Shown: piece after piece, positions 1 through 11,935 of the stretch
Numbering within the stretch: position 1 is the first letter of the stretch
Layout of the letters: each line of letters opens with the position of its first letter
NCBI RefSeq assembly: GCF_902499075.1
Contig: NZ_CABVPP010000019.1
Location: 1-64,000 of the forward strand
Origin: Burkholderia pseudomultivorans
GTDB taxonomy: Bacteria; Pseudomonadota; Gammaproteobacteria; Burkholderiales; Burkholderiaceae
Direction of reading: 5' to 3'
Length of the DNA: 64,000 nt
The notes under the pieces: model-generated
What the model was told of the DNA's origin: nothing
The model's input: the letters and a program-made list of their open reading frames with translations, nothing else
Database searches by the model: none
Position numbers and translations under genes: made by a program

Positions 1-33
1 GCAGCGCTGCGTTTTCAGCAGCAGAGAAGCGAG

Positions 34-62
34 ATTATGAACCGTGTTTCGCAAGTCGTCAA
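34..62 (-). promoter_or_regulatory. Strong sigma-70 promoter of rRNA/tRNA type, firing out of the window
   Basis: On the minus strand a -35 TTGACG (57-62) and a -10 CATAAT (34-39) are separated by exactly 17 bases, with an A-rich stretch just upstream. The sequence after the -10 (CTCGCTTCTCTGCTGC) matches my recollection of Burkholderia stable-RNA promoters. The product must lie left of base 1. No gene is seen in 63-236. Confidence 0.6.
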
Positions 63-236
63 CAACTTTTTGCTACATCGTTGCGACTGCGGGGTTCTTC
101 TTCCTGCGTCGCCAGCGCGCTCCACACTGCAGCACACCGCCGACTCCGCTTCCCCTTCCGCACCGCGTTGCCGTTAGCGCGAAAGAGGCGTGATTCTAGG
201 GACCCAGCTCCAATCGCGCAAGGGGTTTCGGAAAAA

Positions 237-276
237 ATATATGGCCCCGCACGCTGTCGCGTGCGGGGCCATATAT
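237..276 (-). terminator. Rho-independent terminator of the phosphonate operon
   Basis: A perfect 18-base stem (237-254 and 259-276) closes a four-base loop. On the minus strand it is followed by six T (232-237), so it terminates transcription arriving from the HD-domain gene, which ends at 302. The stem core is GC-rich and its base is ATATAT. Confidence 0.9.
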
Positions 277-301
277 AGAGAACCTGCCCGGCCCGGAACC
301 G

Positions 302-853
302 TCAGGCCGCGCGCACCTGACGCGCGACGATCTCCATATAGTGATCGAGATCCGGCGTCGGTTTCCCCGCCTCCTTCGCCGTATCGTCCCAGCGGCGCAG
401 GCGCAGCGCATCCTCCGCGAACGGGCGCTGCAGGAACGCCGCGGCCTCCTCGTCGCTGAAGATCCCGCCCTGCAACGCGAGGCTGCGCACCGAGTCCGGC
501 GACAGGCTCTCGAAGTAGCCGGTGTCCGTGCGGCACAGGCAGCGCTTCGCATCGACATGCAGCCGGATCGGCTCCAGCACCGCGTCGGAAAACAGCGGCC
601 GCAGGAACGGCAGCACGAAATACTGGTGCAGGTCGTCGATGCCGCGCGCACTCGGCGTCTCGCCCTGACGATTCAGCAAATGCCCGAGATCGTGCAGAAA
701 CGCCGCCGCGACCAGCGCTTCGTCGGCGCCCGCCTCTTCCGCCAGCAGCCCGCTCTGCAGCGCGTGCTCGAGCTGCGTCACCGGCTCCCCGCTATAGGCC
801 ACATGGCCATGCTCGCGATACAGCCCGCGAATCTCTTCCACCGTCAGCGCCAT
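302..853 (-). CDS. PhnZ-like HD-domain diiron oxygenase of phosphonate catabolism
   Basis: A 183-residue HD-domain protein of the type found in phosphonate degradation operons. The HD pair is H54-D55, with further candidate ligands H30, H76, H99 and D156. Y20 and E23 form the YxGE motif which, as I recall, marks the mixed-valent diiron oxygenase PhnZ (Y24/E27, H34, H58, D59, H80, H104, D161); all of these line up here with an offset of four or five residues. PhnZ splits 2-amino-1-hydroxyethylphosphonate to glycine and phosphate, so an oxygenase is more likely than a phosphohydrolase. It is the last gene of the phn operon, three bases after phnY, with GGGAG upstream of the start. No PhnY*-type hydroxylase is visible, so the substrate is inferred. 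Confidence 0.8.
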   Translation of the reverse strand: MALTVEEIRGLYREHGHVAYSGEPVTQLEHALQSGLLAEEAGADEALVAAAFLHDLGHLLNRQGETPSARGIDDLHQYFVLPFLRPLFSDAVLEPIRLHVDAKRCLCRTDTGYFESLSPDSVRSLALQGGIFSDEEAAAFLQRPFAEDALRLRRWDDTAKEAGKPTPDLDHYMEIVARQVRAA

Positions 854-856
854 CCA

Positions 857-4461
<3,605 letters not shown>

Positions 4462-4472
<11 letters not shown>

Positions 4473-5382
4473 CGTTTCCTCCCGTCGCACGCCGGTTCAC
4501 CCGGCGATAAACCGCATACAGCGCCAGCGACAACGCCAGCATCACGACCGCGCCGGCCGATGCGGTCGGCAGGTCGAGATCGACGGTCGCACTGCTGTAG
4601 ATCGCGACCGGCAGCGTCACGAGTCTCGCGCTGCCGAGCACGAGCAGGATCCCGAATTCGTTCAGCGTCAGCAGGAAGCACAGCACGGTGCCGGCGGCGA
4701 TGCCCGGCCACGCGATCGGCAGCACCACGCGCCGCGCCAGCATCCAGCCGGACGCGCCGAGGCTGCGCGCGGCTTCGATCAGGCGCAGGTCGAGCGTCGC
4801 GAACGACGCGAGCGTCGGGCGCACGACGAACGGCGTATAGAACACCGTCTGCGCGAGAATCACGCCGCCGATGCCGAACAGGAAGTCGAGCGGCGGCTCG
4901 TCGAGATGGAACAGGTGCTGCAGCGCGATGCTGACCGAGCCTTGCGAGCCGTACAGGAAGATCAGCGTGAACGCGACGAGGAACGACGGAAACGCGACGT
5001 ACAGTTCCAGGAAGCGCGTGACGAGCGAGGCGCCCGGGAACGGCTTGAAGAACAGCAGCGCGGCCAGCATCACGCCGAGCAGCGACGCGGTGCCGGCGCT
5101 CGCGAACAGTACGCCGAGCGTCGTCATCAGCACGTTGCGCGTGTCGGGATTGCCGAAGAAGGTCCGGTACGCGGCGAAACTCAGCCCGTGATCGCCGGAC
5201 ACGCTCAACAGCACCAGCCGCACCAGCGGATAGACGACCAGCGGCCCGAGCACGACGATCGCGAGCCCGAGCAGGTGCAGGTCGCCGATGCGCCTGCGGC
5301 GCCGCGCGGCAGCCGCATGCGCGGCGGCCGACGCGAGCGCTTGCGGCGACAGGCCGGCTTCAGGGCTCGATAAGGACGACAT
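4462..5382 (-). CDS. phnU: AEP ABC transporter permease PhnU
   Basis: A 306-residue permease with an Arg-rich cytoplasmic N-terminus (RRRRRIGD), six or so membrane spans and the EAA loop EAARSLGASGWMLARRVVLP. The start at 5382 is preceded by GAGG and lies inside the end of phnT, a 23-base overlap. Partner of PhnV, powered by PhnT. An upstream in-frame start at 5436 exists but would deepen the overlap with phnT. Confidence 0.88.
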
Positions 5383-6475
5383 CGTCTGCCTCGCAATGCA
5401 GGGAAACACGCGCACCGCGCTCGGGTGCCGCGGCACGGCCGCGTTGCATCGTCACGCGCACGACTTCGTCGGGCGCCGCATCGAGCACGACCGTGATCGA
5501 CAGGTCCGCGCCCTGCCATTCGACCGACGATACGGTGCCGTGCATGCCGCCGGCGGCCGGCGGCATCAGCGTCAGGCGCTCGGGGCGCACGCACGCGACC
5601 TTGTCGCGCACCTCGTGGCGCGGATCGCCGAGCGGGAAAATCACGCGCGGCGGCAGCAGGTTCGCCGGGCCGAGATAGCGCGCGACATAGCCGTCGTTCG
5701 GCGCGTCGTACAGCTGCTGCGGCGTGCCGAGCTGCGCGATGCGGCCGTCGCGCATCAGCAGCGCGCGATCGGACAGCACCAGCGCGTCGTCGCGGTCGTG
5801 CGTCACGCAGACCACGGTCAGGTTCGGCAGGCGCTCGTGCAGCGCCTTCAGTTCGGTGCGCACCGACGCACGCAGGTTCGCGTCGAGCGCGGACAACGGC
5901 TCGTCGAGCAGCAGCACGTCGGGCTCGATCACGAGCGCGCGGGCCAGCGCGACACGCTGCTGCATCCCGCCGGACAATTGCGCGGGCAGATGATGACCCG
6001 CATCGCCGAGCTGCACGAGCTTCAGCGCGTCGGCGACGCGCCGTGTGACTTCGGCCGACGCCATCCCGCGCGCGCGCAGGCCGAAAGCGACGTTCTCGAA
6101 CACCGACAGGTGCGGGAACAGCGCGTAATTCTGGAACAGCAGACCGAGATTGCGCTTGTGCGGCGGCGCATAGGTCAGATCGCGACCGGCCACGCTCAGC
6201 GTACCGGTCAGGCCGTCGGCCTTCACGAAACCGGCGATGAAGCGCAGCAGCGTGGTCTTGCCGCAGCCGCTCTTGCCGAGCACGGTCAGAAATTCGCCGG
6301 CGCCGATCGACAGCGACAGATCTTCCAGCACCGTGCGTGCGCCGTAGCGCACGCTCAGGTGCTCGATCTGCACGCCGCCCGGCGCGCCGGACCGCTGCAT
6401 CGCGCGCGGCTCGGCGGCGCCGAAAGCGCCGGGATGGTTCAGGGCGGTATCCACCGGATTCATCCTCTCACTCAC
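5360..6475 (-). CDS. phnT: AEP ABC transporter ATP-binding protein PhnT
   Basis: A 371-residue ATPase. Walker A is GKSGCGKTT, the signature is LSGGMQQRVALARAL and Walker B is VLLLDEPLSALD, followed by the switch His in VTHD. The last 100 residues form a TOBE-like domain (CVRPERLTL). The start is ambiguous: GTG at 6475 or ATG at 6463, because the GAGAGG stretch sits directly against the ATG. It follows phnS after 19 bases. Confidence 0.9.
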   Translation of the reverse strand: MSERMNPVDTALNHPGAFGAAEPRAMQRSGAPGGVQIEHLSVRYGARTVLEDLSLSIGAGEFLTVLGKSGCGKTTLLRFIAGFVKADGLTGTLSVAGRDLTYAPPHKRNLGLLFQNYALFPHLSVFENVAFGLRARGMASAEVTRRVADALKLVQLGDAGHHLPAQLSGGMQQRVALARALVIEPDVLLLDEPLSALDANLRASVRTELKALHERLPNLTVVCVTHDRDDALVLSDRALLMRDGRIAQLGTPQQLYDAPNDGYVARYLGPANLLPPRVIFPLGDPRHEVRDKVACVRPERLTLMPPAAGGMHGTVSSVEWQGADLSITVVLDAAPDEVVRVTMQRGRAAAPERGARVSLHCEADDVVLIEP

Positions 6476-6494
6476 TACAGGCGGCGTGCGCCGA

Positions 6495-7583
6495 TCACTT
6501 CGGCTTGACGACTTCGAGCTGCTTGCCCGAGCTGCCGATCACGTCCTTCTTCCAGCGCTCGATCCACACCGGCTTCTTCGCCATTACCTGGGTCCAGTCG
6601 ACCGGAATCAGCTTCACGCCGGCGATCGCCTTCTTCACGGCCTCGCCGTTCTTGCCCGCCAGCGGCACGTCGGTGCGGCCCGGGATGCCATACATGTCCG
6701 GCACCTTCGACTGCACTTCCGTCGACATCAGGTAGTCGATCAGCTTCTTGCCGGCGTCCTGGTTCGGGCCGCCCTTGATCAGGCCGATGCCGTACGGCAG
6801 CTGGAACGTGGTCGGCTGGTCGCCGTCCTTCGCCGCGAGGAAGATCGGCTTGACCGACAGCGCGCCGTGCTCGGCGTCGTCGAGGTCCATCTGCAGGTCG
6901 CCGTTCGCGACCGAGATTTCGTTACGCGACAGCAGCACGTTCAGGTAGCCGGTGCCCTTCGTGTGGAACTTCACGCTCTGCGACAGCTTCGCGAGGTAGT
7001 CGAACGCCTTGTCCTCGCCCATCAGCGTGGTCGTCAGGATCAGCACGGCCATCCCGTCGCCCGCCGTTGCCGGGTTCGAGTACGCGACCTTGCCGGCGTA
7101 GCTCGGCGACAGCAGGTCGGCGAACGTCTTCGGCTGGTTCTTCACGACGTCCGGGTTGATCGCGAACGAGAAGTAGTTGTTCACGAAGGTCGCCCACGTG
7201 CCGTCCTCGGCCTTCGCGATCGCCGGCACGTTCTTGTAGTTCACGCTCTGGTATGCCTGCAGCAGGCCCATCTGGCCGGCTTGCTGGATGAACGGCGGCA
7301 GCGTGACGATCACGTCCGCCTTCGGGGAATTCTTCTCGATGTTCGCGCGGTTCACGACCTCGCCACTGCCCGCCGTCACGATGTTGACCTTCACGCCTTC
7401 CTTCTTCTCGAAGGCCGGCAGCACATCGCGATAGAGGTTCTCGAGGCCGTCTGCCGTGTACAGCACGACGGCGCTCGCCGCGTGCGCCGGCAACGCGGCG
7501 CCCAGCAGACCGGCGACGCTGGCGGCCAGCGCAAGCTTGCGGAACGCGCCGGCAGCGGCGCGCGAGGAATTCTGCAGTGTCAT
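6495..7583 (-). CDS. phnS: AEP periplasmic binding protein PhnS
   Basis: A 362-residue extracellular solute-binding protein. A signal peptide covers about residues 1-35 (RKLALAASVAGLLGAALPAHA, cleavage after AHA). The mature part starts ASAVVLYTADGLENLY, typical of iron/phosphonate-type binding proteins. The start at 7583 has GGAG upstream. First gene of the leftward phnSTUV-A-Y-HD operon and divergent from phnW. Confidence 0.9.
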   Translation of the reverse strand: MTLQNSSRAAAGAFRKLALAASVAGLLGAALPAHAASAVVLYTADGLENLYRDVLPAFEKKEGVKVNIVTAGSGEVVNRANIEKNSPKADVIVTLPPFIQQAGQMGLLQAYQSVNYKNVPAIAKAEDGTWATFVNNYFSFAINPDVVKNQPKTFADLLSPSYAGKVAYSNPATAGDGMAVLILTTTLMGEDKAFDYLAKLSQSVKFHTKGTGYLNVLLSRNEISVANGDLQMDLDDAEHGALSVKPIFLAAKDGDQPTTFQLPYGIGLIKGGPNQDAGKKLIDYLMSTEVQSKVPDMYGIPGRTDVPLAGKNGEAVKKAIAGVKLIPVDWTQVMAKKPVWIERWKKDVIGSSGKQLEVVKPK

Positions 7584-7837
7584 CTCACTTCTCCGTAGGC
7601 GGAACACCAAACGGCCGGGGCAGGGTCCGGCATCTTTATCCGGGCGAGCCGACAACCGGCCCGCCTCGCCGCCGCGCAGCGGGTGGTTTTGCGCGGCAAC
7701 CGAAGGATCACAGCCTTCGATGACAAACCCGTGACGAATGCCACAATTTCCAAAAAATGACACATTTTGCCAATATCATGCAACTCGTACAGAAAAGCCG
7801 TCCGGCGTTTCTCATCCGACCATTGCTGGAGAAAACC
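7584..7837. promoter_or_regulatory. Divergent phnS/phnW control region
   Basis: A 254-base gap between divergent genes. An inverted repeat AAAATG-ACA-CATTTT occupies 7754-7768 and could be an operator; TTGCCA follows at 7767-7772. No regulator gene for the locus is present in the window, so the controlling protein is unknown. Confidence 0.45.
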
Positions 7838-8947
7838 ATGTCCGATCCGATCCTGCTGACCCCCGGCCCGCTCACCACGTCCGCCACAACACGCCACGCA
7901 ATGCAACAGGACTGGGGGTCGTGGGACGCCGCGTTCAACCAGTTGACGGCCACCGTCTGCGCGGATCTCGTCGACATCGCACGCGGCGGCGACCAGTACG
8001 TGTGCGTGCCGATGCAGGGCAGCGGCACGTTCGCGGTCGAAGCCGCACTCGGCACGCTGGTGCCGCGCGACGGCGTCGTGCTGGTGCCCGATAACGGCGC
8101 GTACTGCGCGCGCATCCTGAAAATACTCGGCCGGCTCGGCATCGACGCGATCGCGCTGCCGTTCGGCGAGGACGCCGCCGTCGATCCGGCCGCGGTCGAA
8201 GCCGCGTTCGCGCGCGAGCCGCGCATCACGCACGTCGCGCTCGTGCATCTGGAAACGAGCGCCGGCATCCTGAATCCGCTCGACGCGATCGCGGCCGTCT
8301 GCCGGCGGCACGGCAAGCGGCTGATCGTCGACGCGATGAGTTCGTTCGGCGCGCTGCCGATCGTGCTGGCAGACAGCGGCATCGACGCGCTGATCTCGGC
8401 GAGCGGCAAGTGCCTCGAAGGCGTGCCGGGAATGGGGTTCGCGATCGTGCGGCGCGACGCGCTGGAAGCGAGCGAGGGCAACTCGCGGTCGCTCGCGCTC
8501 GATCTGCACGATCAGTACGCGTATCTGCGCAAGACCGGCCAGTGGCGCTTCACGCCGCCGACGCACGTGGTCGCCGCGCTGCGCGCCGCGCTCGACCAGT
8601 ACCTCGCCGAAGGCGGCCAGCCCGCGCGCGGCGCGCGCTACGCGGAGAACTGCCGGACGCTCGTCGAAGCGATGCGCGCGCTCGGCTTCACGCCGTTTCT
8701 CGACGCGCGCGTGCAGGCGCCCGTGATCGTCACGTTCCATGCGCCCGCTCATCCGGCCTACGATTTCCGCCGCTTCTACGACGCGGTGCGCGACGCGGGC
8801 TTCATCCTGTATCCGGGCAAGCTCACGCAGCTCGAGACGTTCCGCGTCGGCTGCATCGGCGCGATCGATTCGAACGACATCCGACGCGCGGTCGCCGCGA
8901 TCGCGCAGGCGGTCGAATCGCTCGGCATCGGGCTGCTGCACGCGTAA
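7838..8947 (+). CDS. phnW: 2-aminoethylphosphonate-pyruvate transaminase
   Basis: A 369-residue class V aminotransferase. It begins [14 protein letters not shown], the usual PhnW opening, and has the PLP lysine in [12 protein letters not shown]. It moves the amino group of AEP to pyruvate, giving phosphonoacetaldehyde for PhnY. The start at 7838 has GGAG eight bases upstream; the frame stays open to 7757 but without a ribosome binding site. It stands alone on the plus strand, divergent from the phn operon. Confidence 0.95.
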   Translation: MSDPILLTPGPLTTSATTRHAMQQDWGSWDAAFNQLTATVCADLVDIARGGDQYVCVPMQGSGTFAVEAALGTLVPRDGVVLVPDNGAYCARILKILGRLGIDAIALPFGEDAAVDPAAVEAAFAREPRITHVALVHLETSAGILNPLDAIAAVCRRHGKRLIVDAMSSFGALPIVLADSGIDALISASGKCLEGVPGMGFAIVRRDALEASEGNSRSLALDLHDQYAYLRKTGQWRFTPPTHVVAALRAALDQYLAEGGQPARGARYAENCRTLVEAMRALGFTPFLDARVQAPVIVTFHAPAHPAYDFRRFYDAVRDAGFILYPGKLTQLETFRVGCIGAIDSNDIRRAVAAIAQAVESLGIGLLHA

Positions 8948-8949
8948 AC

Positions 8950-8980
8950 AAAAAAGCCCGGCAGTCGACGACCGCCGGGC
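8950..8980 (-). terminator. Terminator of the aroQ-aroE-MFS operon
   Basis: GCCCGGC (8956-8962) pairs with GCCGGGC (8974-8980). On the minus strand it is followed by T6 (8950-8955). It lies between convergent phnW and the MFS gene and may stop both. Confidence 0.85.
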
Positions 8981-9010
8981 GAACGCACGCGACGTGCGTG
9001 GAGAAGAGAC

Positions 9011-10342
9011 TTACAGCTCGATCCGCTTGATGTCGCCGACGACGAAGATGTACGACAGCGCGCCGACCAGCGCGATCGCGCCGATGAACACGAGCGCACC
9101 GACGAACGAGCCGGTCGACGCGACGATGAAGCCGACGACGAGCGGCGTGACGATGCCCGCGAGGTTCGCCGCCAGGTTGAAGATGCCGCCCGTGACGCCG
9201 AGCAGGCCGTCGGGTGCGATGTCCGACACGAGCGTCCAGCCGAGCGCGGCCATCCCCTGCGCGAAGAACGCGACCGACATGATCGCGATCACGGCCTCGT
9301 TGCTCTGCACGTAGTTCGCGAGAATGATCGTCGATGCGAGCAGCAGGCCCGCGATGATCGGCAGCTTGCGTGCGAGATTCGCGGACTTGCCGCGACGCAG
9401 CAGCCAGTCCGAGAAGACCCCGCCGAACATCACGCCGATCGACGCCGCGATGAACGGCATCACCGCGAAGAAACCGATCTTCAGCCAGCCCATGTGGCGC
9501 TCGGTCGCCAGATAGGTCGGGAACCAGGTCAGGAAGAACACGAGCGTCGAGTTGCCGGCGAACTGGCCGAGGCAGATGCCCGCGAGCTGGCGCTTCTTCA
9601 GCAGCCGGCCGGCCATCGCCCAGCTGAACTGCTTCGGCGCGGGCCGGTCGTCCTTGCGCACGCCGTGCACGAGACCGCCGCCCGCCTCGATATAGGCGAG
9701 TTCCTCGGTGTTCGCGCCCGGGTGGTTGCGCGGCTCGTGATAGCACTTCCACCAGACCAGGCCGAACACGATGCCGACCGCGCCGACCACCCAGAACAGC
9801 GAGCGCCAGCCGAACGCGCCCATCAGCGCGAACAGCACGGGGCTGAAGAACGCGAGACCGATGTACTCGCCGACGGTGTAGGTGCCGGTCGCCATCGCGC
9901 GTTCGTTCTGCGGGAACCACGTCGCGACGACGCGGCTGTTGGTCGGGAAGCATGGCGCCTCCGCGACGCCGAGGCCGAGACGGCATGCGAGCAGCGTCGC
10001 GACGCCGGGCACGAAGCCTTGCAGGAACGTGCACAGCGACCACAGCGTCATCGACCAGTAATAGGTCACCTTGCTGCCGAAACGGTCGAGAAAGAGGCCG
10101 CCGGGCACCTGCGCGACGACGTACGTCCACGAGAACGCCGAGAACATGATGCCCATCACGGCCGCGTTGATGCCCAGCTCCCTGGTGAGCTGCGGCGCAG
10201 CCACCCCGAGCACCGTGCGGTCGAGATAGTTGATCATCGTGCCGATCGCGAGCAGCGCGAGGATCTTGTAGCGCGCCGACGTGCGCCGGACCGTGCCGGC
10301 CGCCTGCGCCGGCGCGGCGCTCGTGTGGGTGGTGTGCTGCAT
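9011..10342 (-). CDS. MFS transporter, probably for quinate or shikimate
   Basis: A 443-residue major facilitator of the anion:cation symporter family with about 12 membrane segments and the signature INYLDRTVLGVAAP after the first helix. AGGAG precedes the ATG at 10342. It follows aroE by 30 bases in the aroQ-aroE operon, opposite quiC, so uptake of quinate, shikimate or dehydroshikimate is inferred from context. Galactonate/glucarate carriers share the family, so substrate is not certain. Confidence 0.85.
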   Translation of the reverse strand: MQHTTHTSAAPAQAAGTVRRTSARYKILALLAIGTMINYLDRTVLGVAAPQLTRELGINAAVMGIMFSAFSWTYVVAQVPGGLFLDRFGSKVTYYWSMTLWSLCTFLQGFVPGVATLLACRLGLGVAEAPCFPTNSRVVATWFPQNERAMATGTYTVGEYIGLAFFSPVLFALMGAFGWRSLFWVVGAVGIVFGLVWWKCYHEPRNHPGANTEELAYIEAGGGLVHGVRKDDRPAPKQFSWAMAGRLLKKRQLAGICLGQFAGNSTLVFFLTWFPTYLATERHMGWLKIGFFAVMPFIAASIGVMFGGVFSDWLLRRGKSANLARKLPIIAGLLLASTIILANYVQSNEAVIAIMSVAFFAQGMAALGWTLVSDIAPDGLLGVTGGIFNLAANLAGIVTPLVVGFIVASTGSFVGALVFIGAIALVGALSYIFVVGDIKRIEL

Positions 10343-10372
10343 GGTCGTCTCCTGGTCTCTTTCTCGATGGGG

Positions 10373-11227
10373 TCAGCGCGCGACGAGCGACTGAAAGTGC
10401 TCGAACATCCGTTCGGCGTCGGGCGTGCGTCCGGTGAAGATCTCGAACGCATCGACGGCCTGGTAGACGGCCATCCCGCCGCCCGGCAGCGTTGCGCAAC
10501 CCGCCGCGCGCGCCGTGCGGATCAGTTCGGTTTCGAGCGGGAAATAGACGATGTCGGCCACCCACATGCCCGCGTGCAGCAGCTCGGCCGGCAGCGGCAG
10601 GCCTGGATGCTTGATCATGCCGGTCGGCGTCGCGTGGATCAGGCCCGTCGCGGCGCGCGTCGCGGCCGCGAGATCGCCGCCCGCCGCGACGCGCGCAGCC
10701 GGGAAGCGCTGCTGCAATTCCCCGGCGAGCGCCGCGGCGCGCGTGCCGTCGACGTCGAAGATCGTCAGTTCGGCCGCGCCCATCTGCAGCGCCGCATGCG
10801 CGACGGCCGCGCCCGCGCCGCCCGCGCCGAGCTGGACCACGCTGTCGAGCGACGCGCCGGGCAGCCCACGGCGGAACGATTTCGCGAAGCCCGACCAGTC
10901 GGTGTTGTGGCCGATCCGCTTGCCATCCTTGAACAGCACGGTGTTGACCGCGCCGAGCGCGCGCGCGTCGTCGGACAGCGCATCGAGATGCTCGATCACG
11001 CGCTGCTTGCACGGATGCGTGATGTTCAGCCCGTTGTAGCCCATCCGCTGCGCGGTATCGAGCAGTTGCGGCAGCGCGTCGACGCCCACGCCGAGCACGT
11101 CGAGGTCGAGGCGCCGGTATACGTAGCCGAAGCCCTGCCGGAACCCCTCTTCCTCGTGCATCGCGGGCGACAGCGAGCCGCCGATACCCTGGCCGATCAG
11201 GCCGATCAGAAACGACGGACGGCTCAT
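10373..11227 (-). CDS. aroE: Quinate/shikimate dehydrogenase, catabolic AroE paralogue
   Basis: A 284-residue shikimate dehydrogenase family protein. The substrate-binding SLSPAMHEE, the catalytic Lys in NITHPCKQ and the Asp in NTDWSGF are present, as is the nucleotide loop [10 protein letters not shown]. The Asp in TIFDVD after the second Rossmann strand suggests NAD rather than NADP. The NITHPxKQ wording resembles the Corynebacterium quinate/shikimate dehydrogenase I remember. With AroQ, the MFS carrier and QuiC this points to quinate/shikimate breakdown. The start at 11227 overlaps the aroQ stop by ATGA. Confidence 0.88.
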   Translation of the reverse strand: MSRPSFLIGLIGQGIGGSLSPAMHEEEGFRQGFGYVYRRLDLDVLGVGVDALPQLLDTAQRMGYNGLNITHPCKQRVIEHLDALSDDARALGAVNTVLFKDGKRIGHNTDWSGFAKSFRRGLPGASLDSVVQLGAGGAGAAVAHAALQMGAAELTIFDVDGTRAAALAGELQQRFPAARVAAGGDLAAATRAATGLIHATPTGMIKHPGLPLPAELLHAGMWVADIVYFPLETELIRTARAAGCATLPGGGMAVYQAVDAFEIFTGRTPDAERMFEHFQSLVAR

Positions 11228-11679
11228 CGTGCGGCTCCTTGCGCAAACAGGGTCGACAGGCGCTGCAGCGCGAACACGTAGCCTTCGGTGCCGCAGCCGC
11301 AAATCACGGCTTCGGCGATCGCCGACACATACGAATGGTGACGGAACGCCTCGCGGCGATGCACGTTCGAGATATGCACCTCGATCACGGGCTTCGCGAT
11401 CGCCGACAGCGCGTCGGCCAGCGCGACCGACGTATGCGTATACGCGGCCGGGTTGATCACGATGCCGTGCGTGTCGTGACGCGCGGCATGCAGCCAGTCG
11501 ATCAGCTCGTGCTCGGCGTTGGACTGACGGAACTCGACTTCCAGCCCGAGCCCTTCGCCCGCCGCGCGGCAGCGCTGCTCGACATCGGCGAGCGTTTCCG
11601 CGCCGTAGATATGGGGCTCGCGCGTCCCCAGCAGATTCAGGTTGGGGCCGTTCAGCACCAGCACCTTGCGCTTGCTCAT
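11224..11679 (-). CDS. aroQ: Type II 3-dehydroquinate dehydratase
   Basis: A 151-residue type II dehydroquinase. It has [19 protein letters not shown] at the N-terminus with the catalytic Arg and Tyr, [25 protein letters not shown] and [17 protein letters not shown]. It interconverts 3-dehydroquinate and 3-dehydroshikimate. The start at 11679 follows GGAATCAC. First gene of the operon; the linkage to quiC favours a catabolic isozyme over the housekeeping one. Confidence 0.95.
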   Translation of the reverse strand: MSKRKVLVLNGPNLNLLGTREPHIYGAETLADVEQRCRAAGEGLGLEVEFRQSNAEHELIDWLHAARHDTHGIVINPAAYTHTSVALADALSAIAKPVIEVHISNVHRREAFRHHSYVSAIAEAVICGCGTEGYVFALQRLSTLFAQGAAR

Positions 11680-11794
11680 CGTGATTCCGCTCCAGAAACG
11701 AGGGGCGGATCGCTGCATGCACCGCCCCATGATATTGGGATTCGGCACTAGTGTGCGCCTGCACAACAACATTGTCTTTTCGGGTTTTCGCTAA

Positions 11795-11822
11795 TTTGTA
11801 CCACCTAGTTAGTTTGTATAAT
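11795..11822 (+). promoter_or_regulatory. Likely quiC promoter with TTTGTA direct repeat
   Basis: A perfect -10 TATAAT (11817-11822) lies 114 bases before quiC. TTTGTA occurs at 11795-11800 and again 18 bases later at 11813-11818, bracketing CTAGTTAG. The best -35 (TTGTAC, 11796-11801) is only 15 bases away, suggesting an activator-dependent or regulated promoter. It lies in the aroQ/quiC divergent gap. Confidence 0.45.
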
Positions 11823-11935
11823 CCGACTCAATCACCCAGTAAACTCGGGATATGGCGCGTCCGATGAACTCAACGACTGGTTCATTTCGGGCCAAACCGG
11901 CCGGCGCCGCCCCCGCTTACCCGCAGGATTCGCTC

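Noticed and set aside
237-276. The perfect inverted repeat as a mobile-element end or attachment site
   Set aside because: The T run on one side and its place right after an operon end explain it fully as a terminator; no second copy was noticed.
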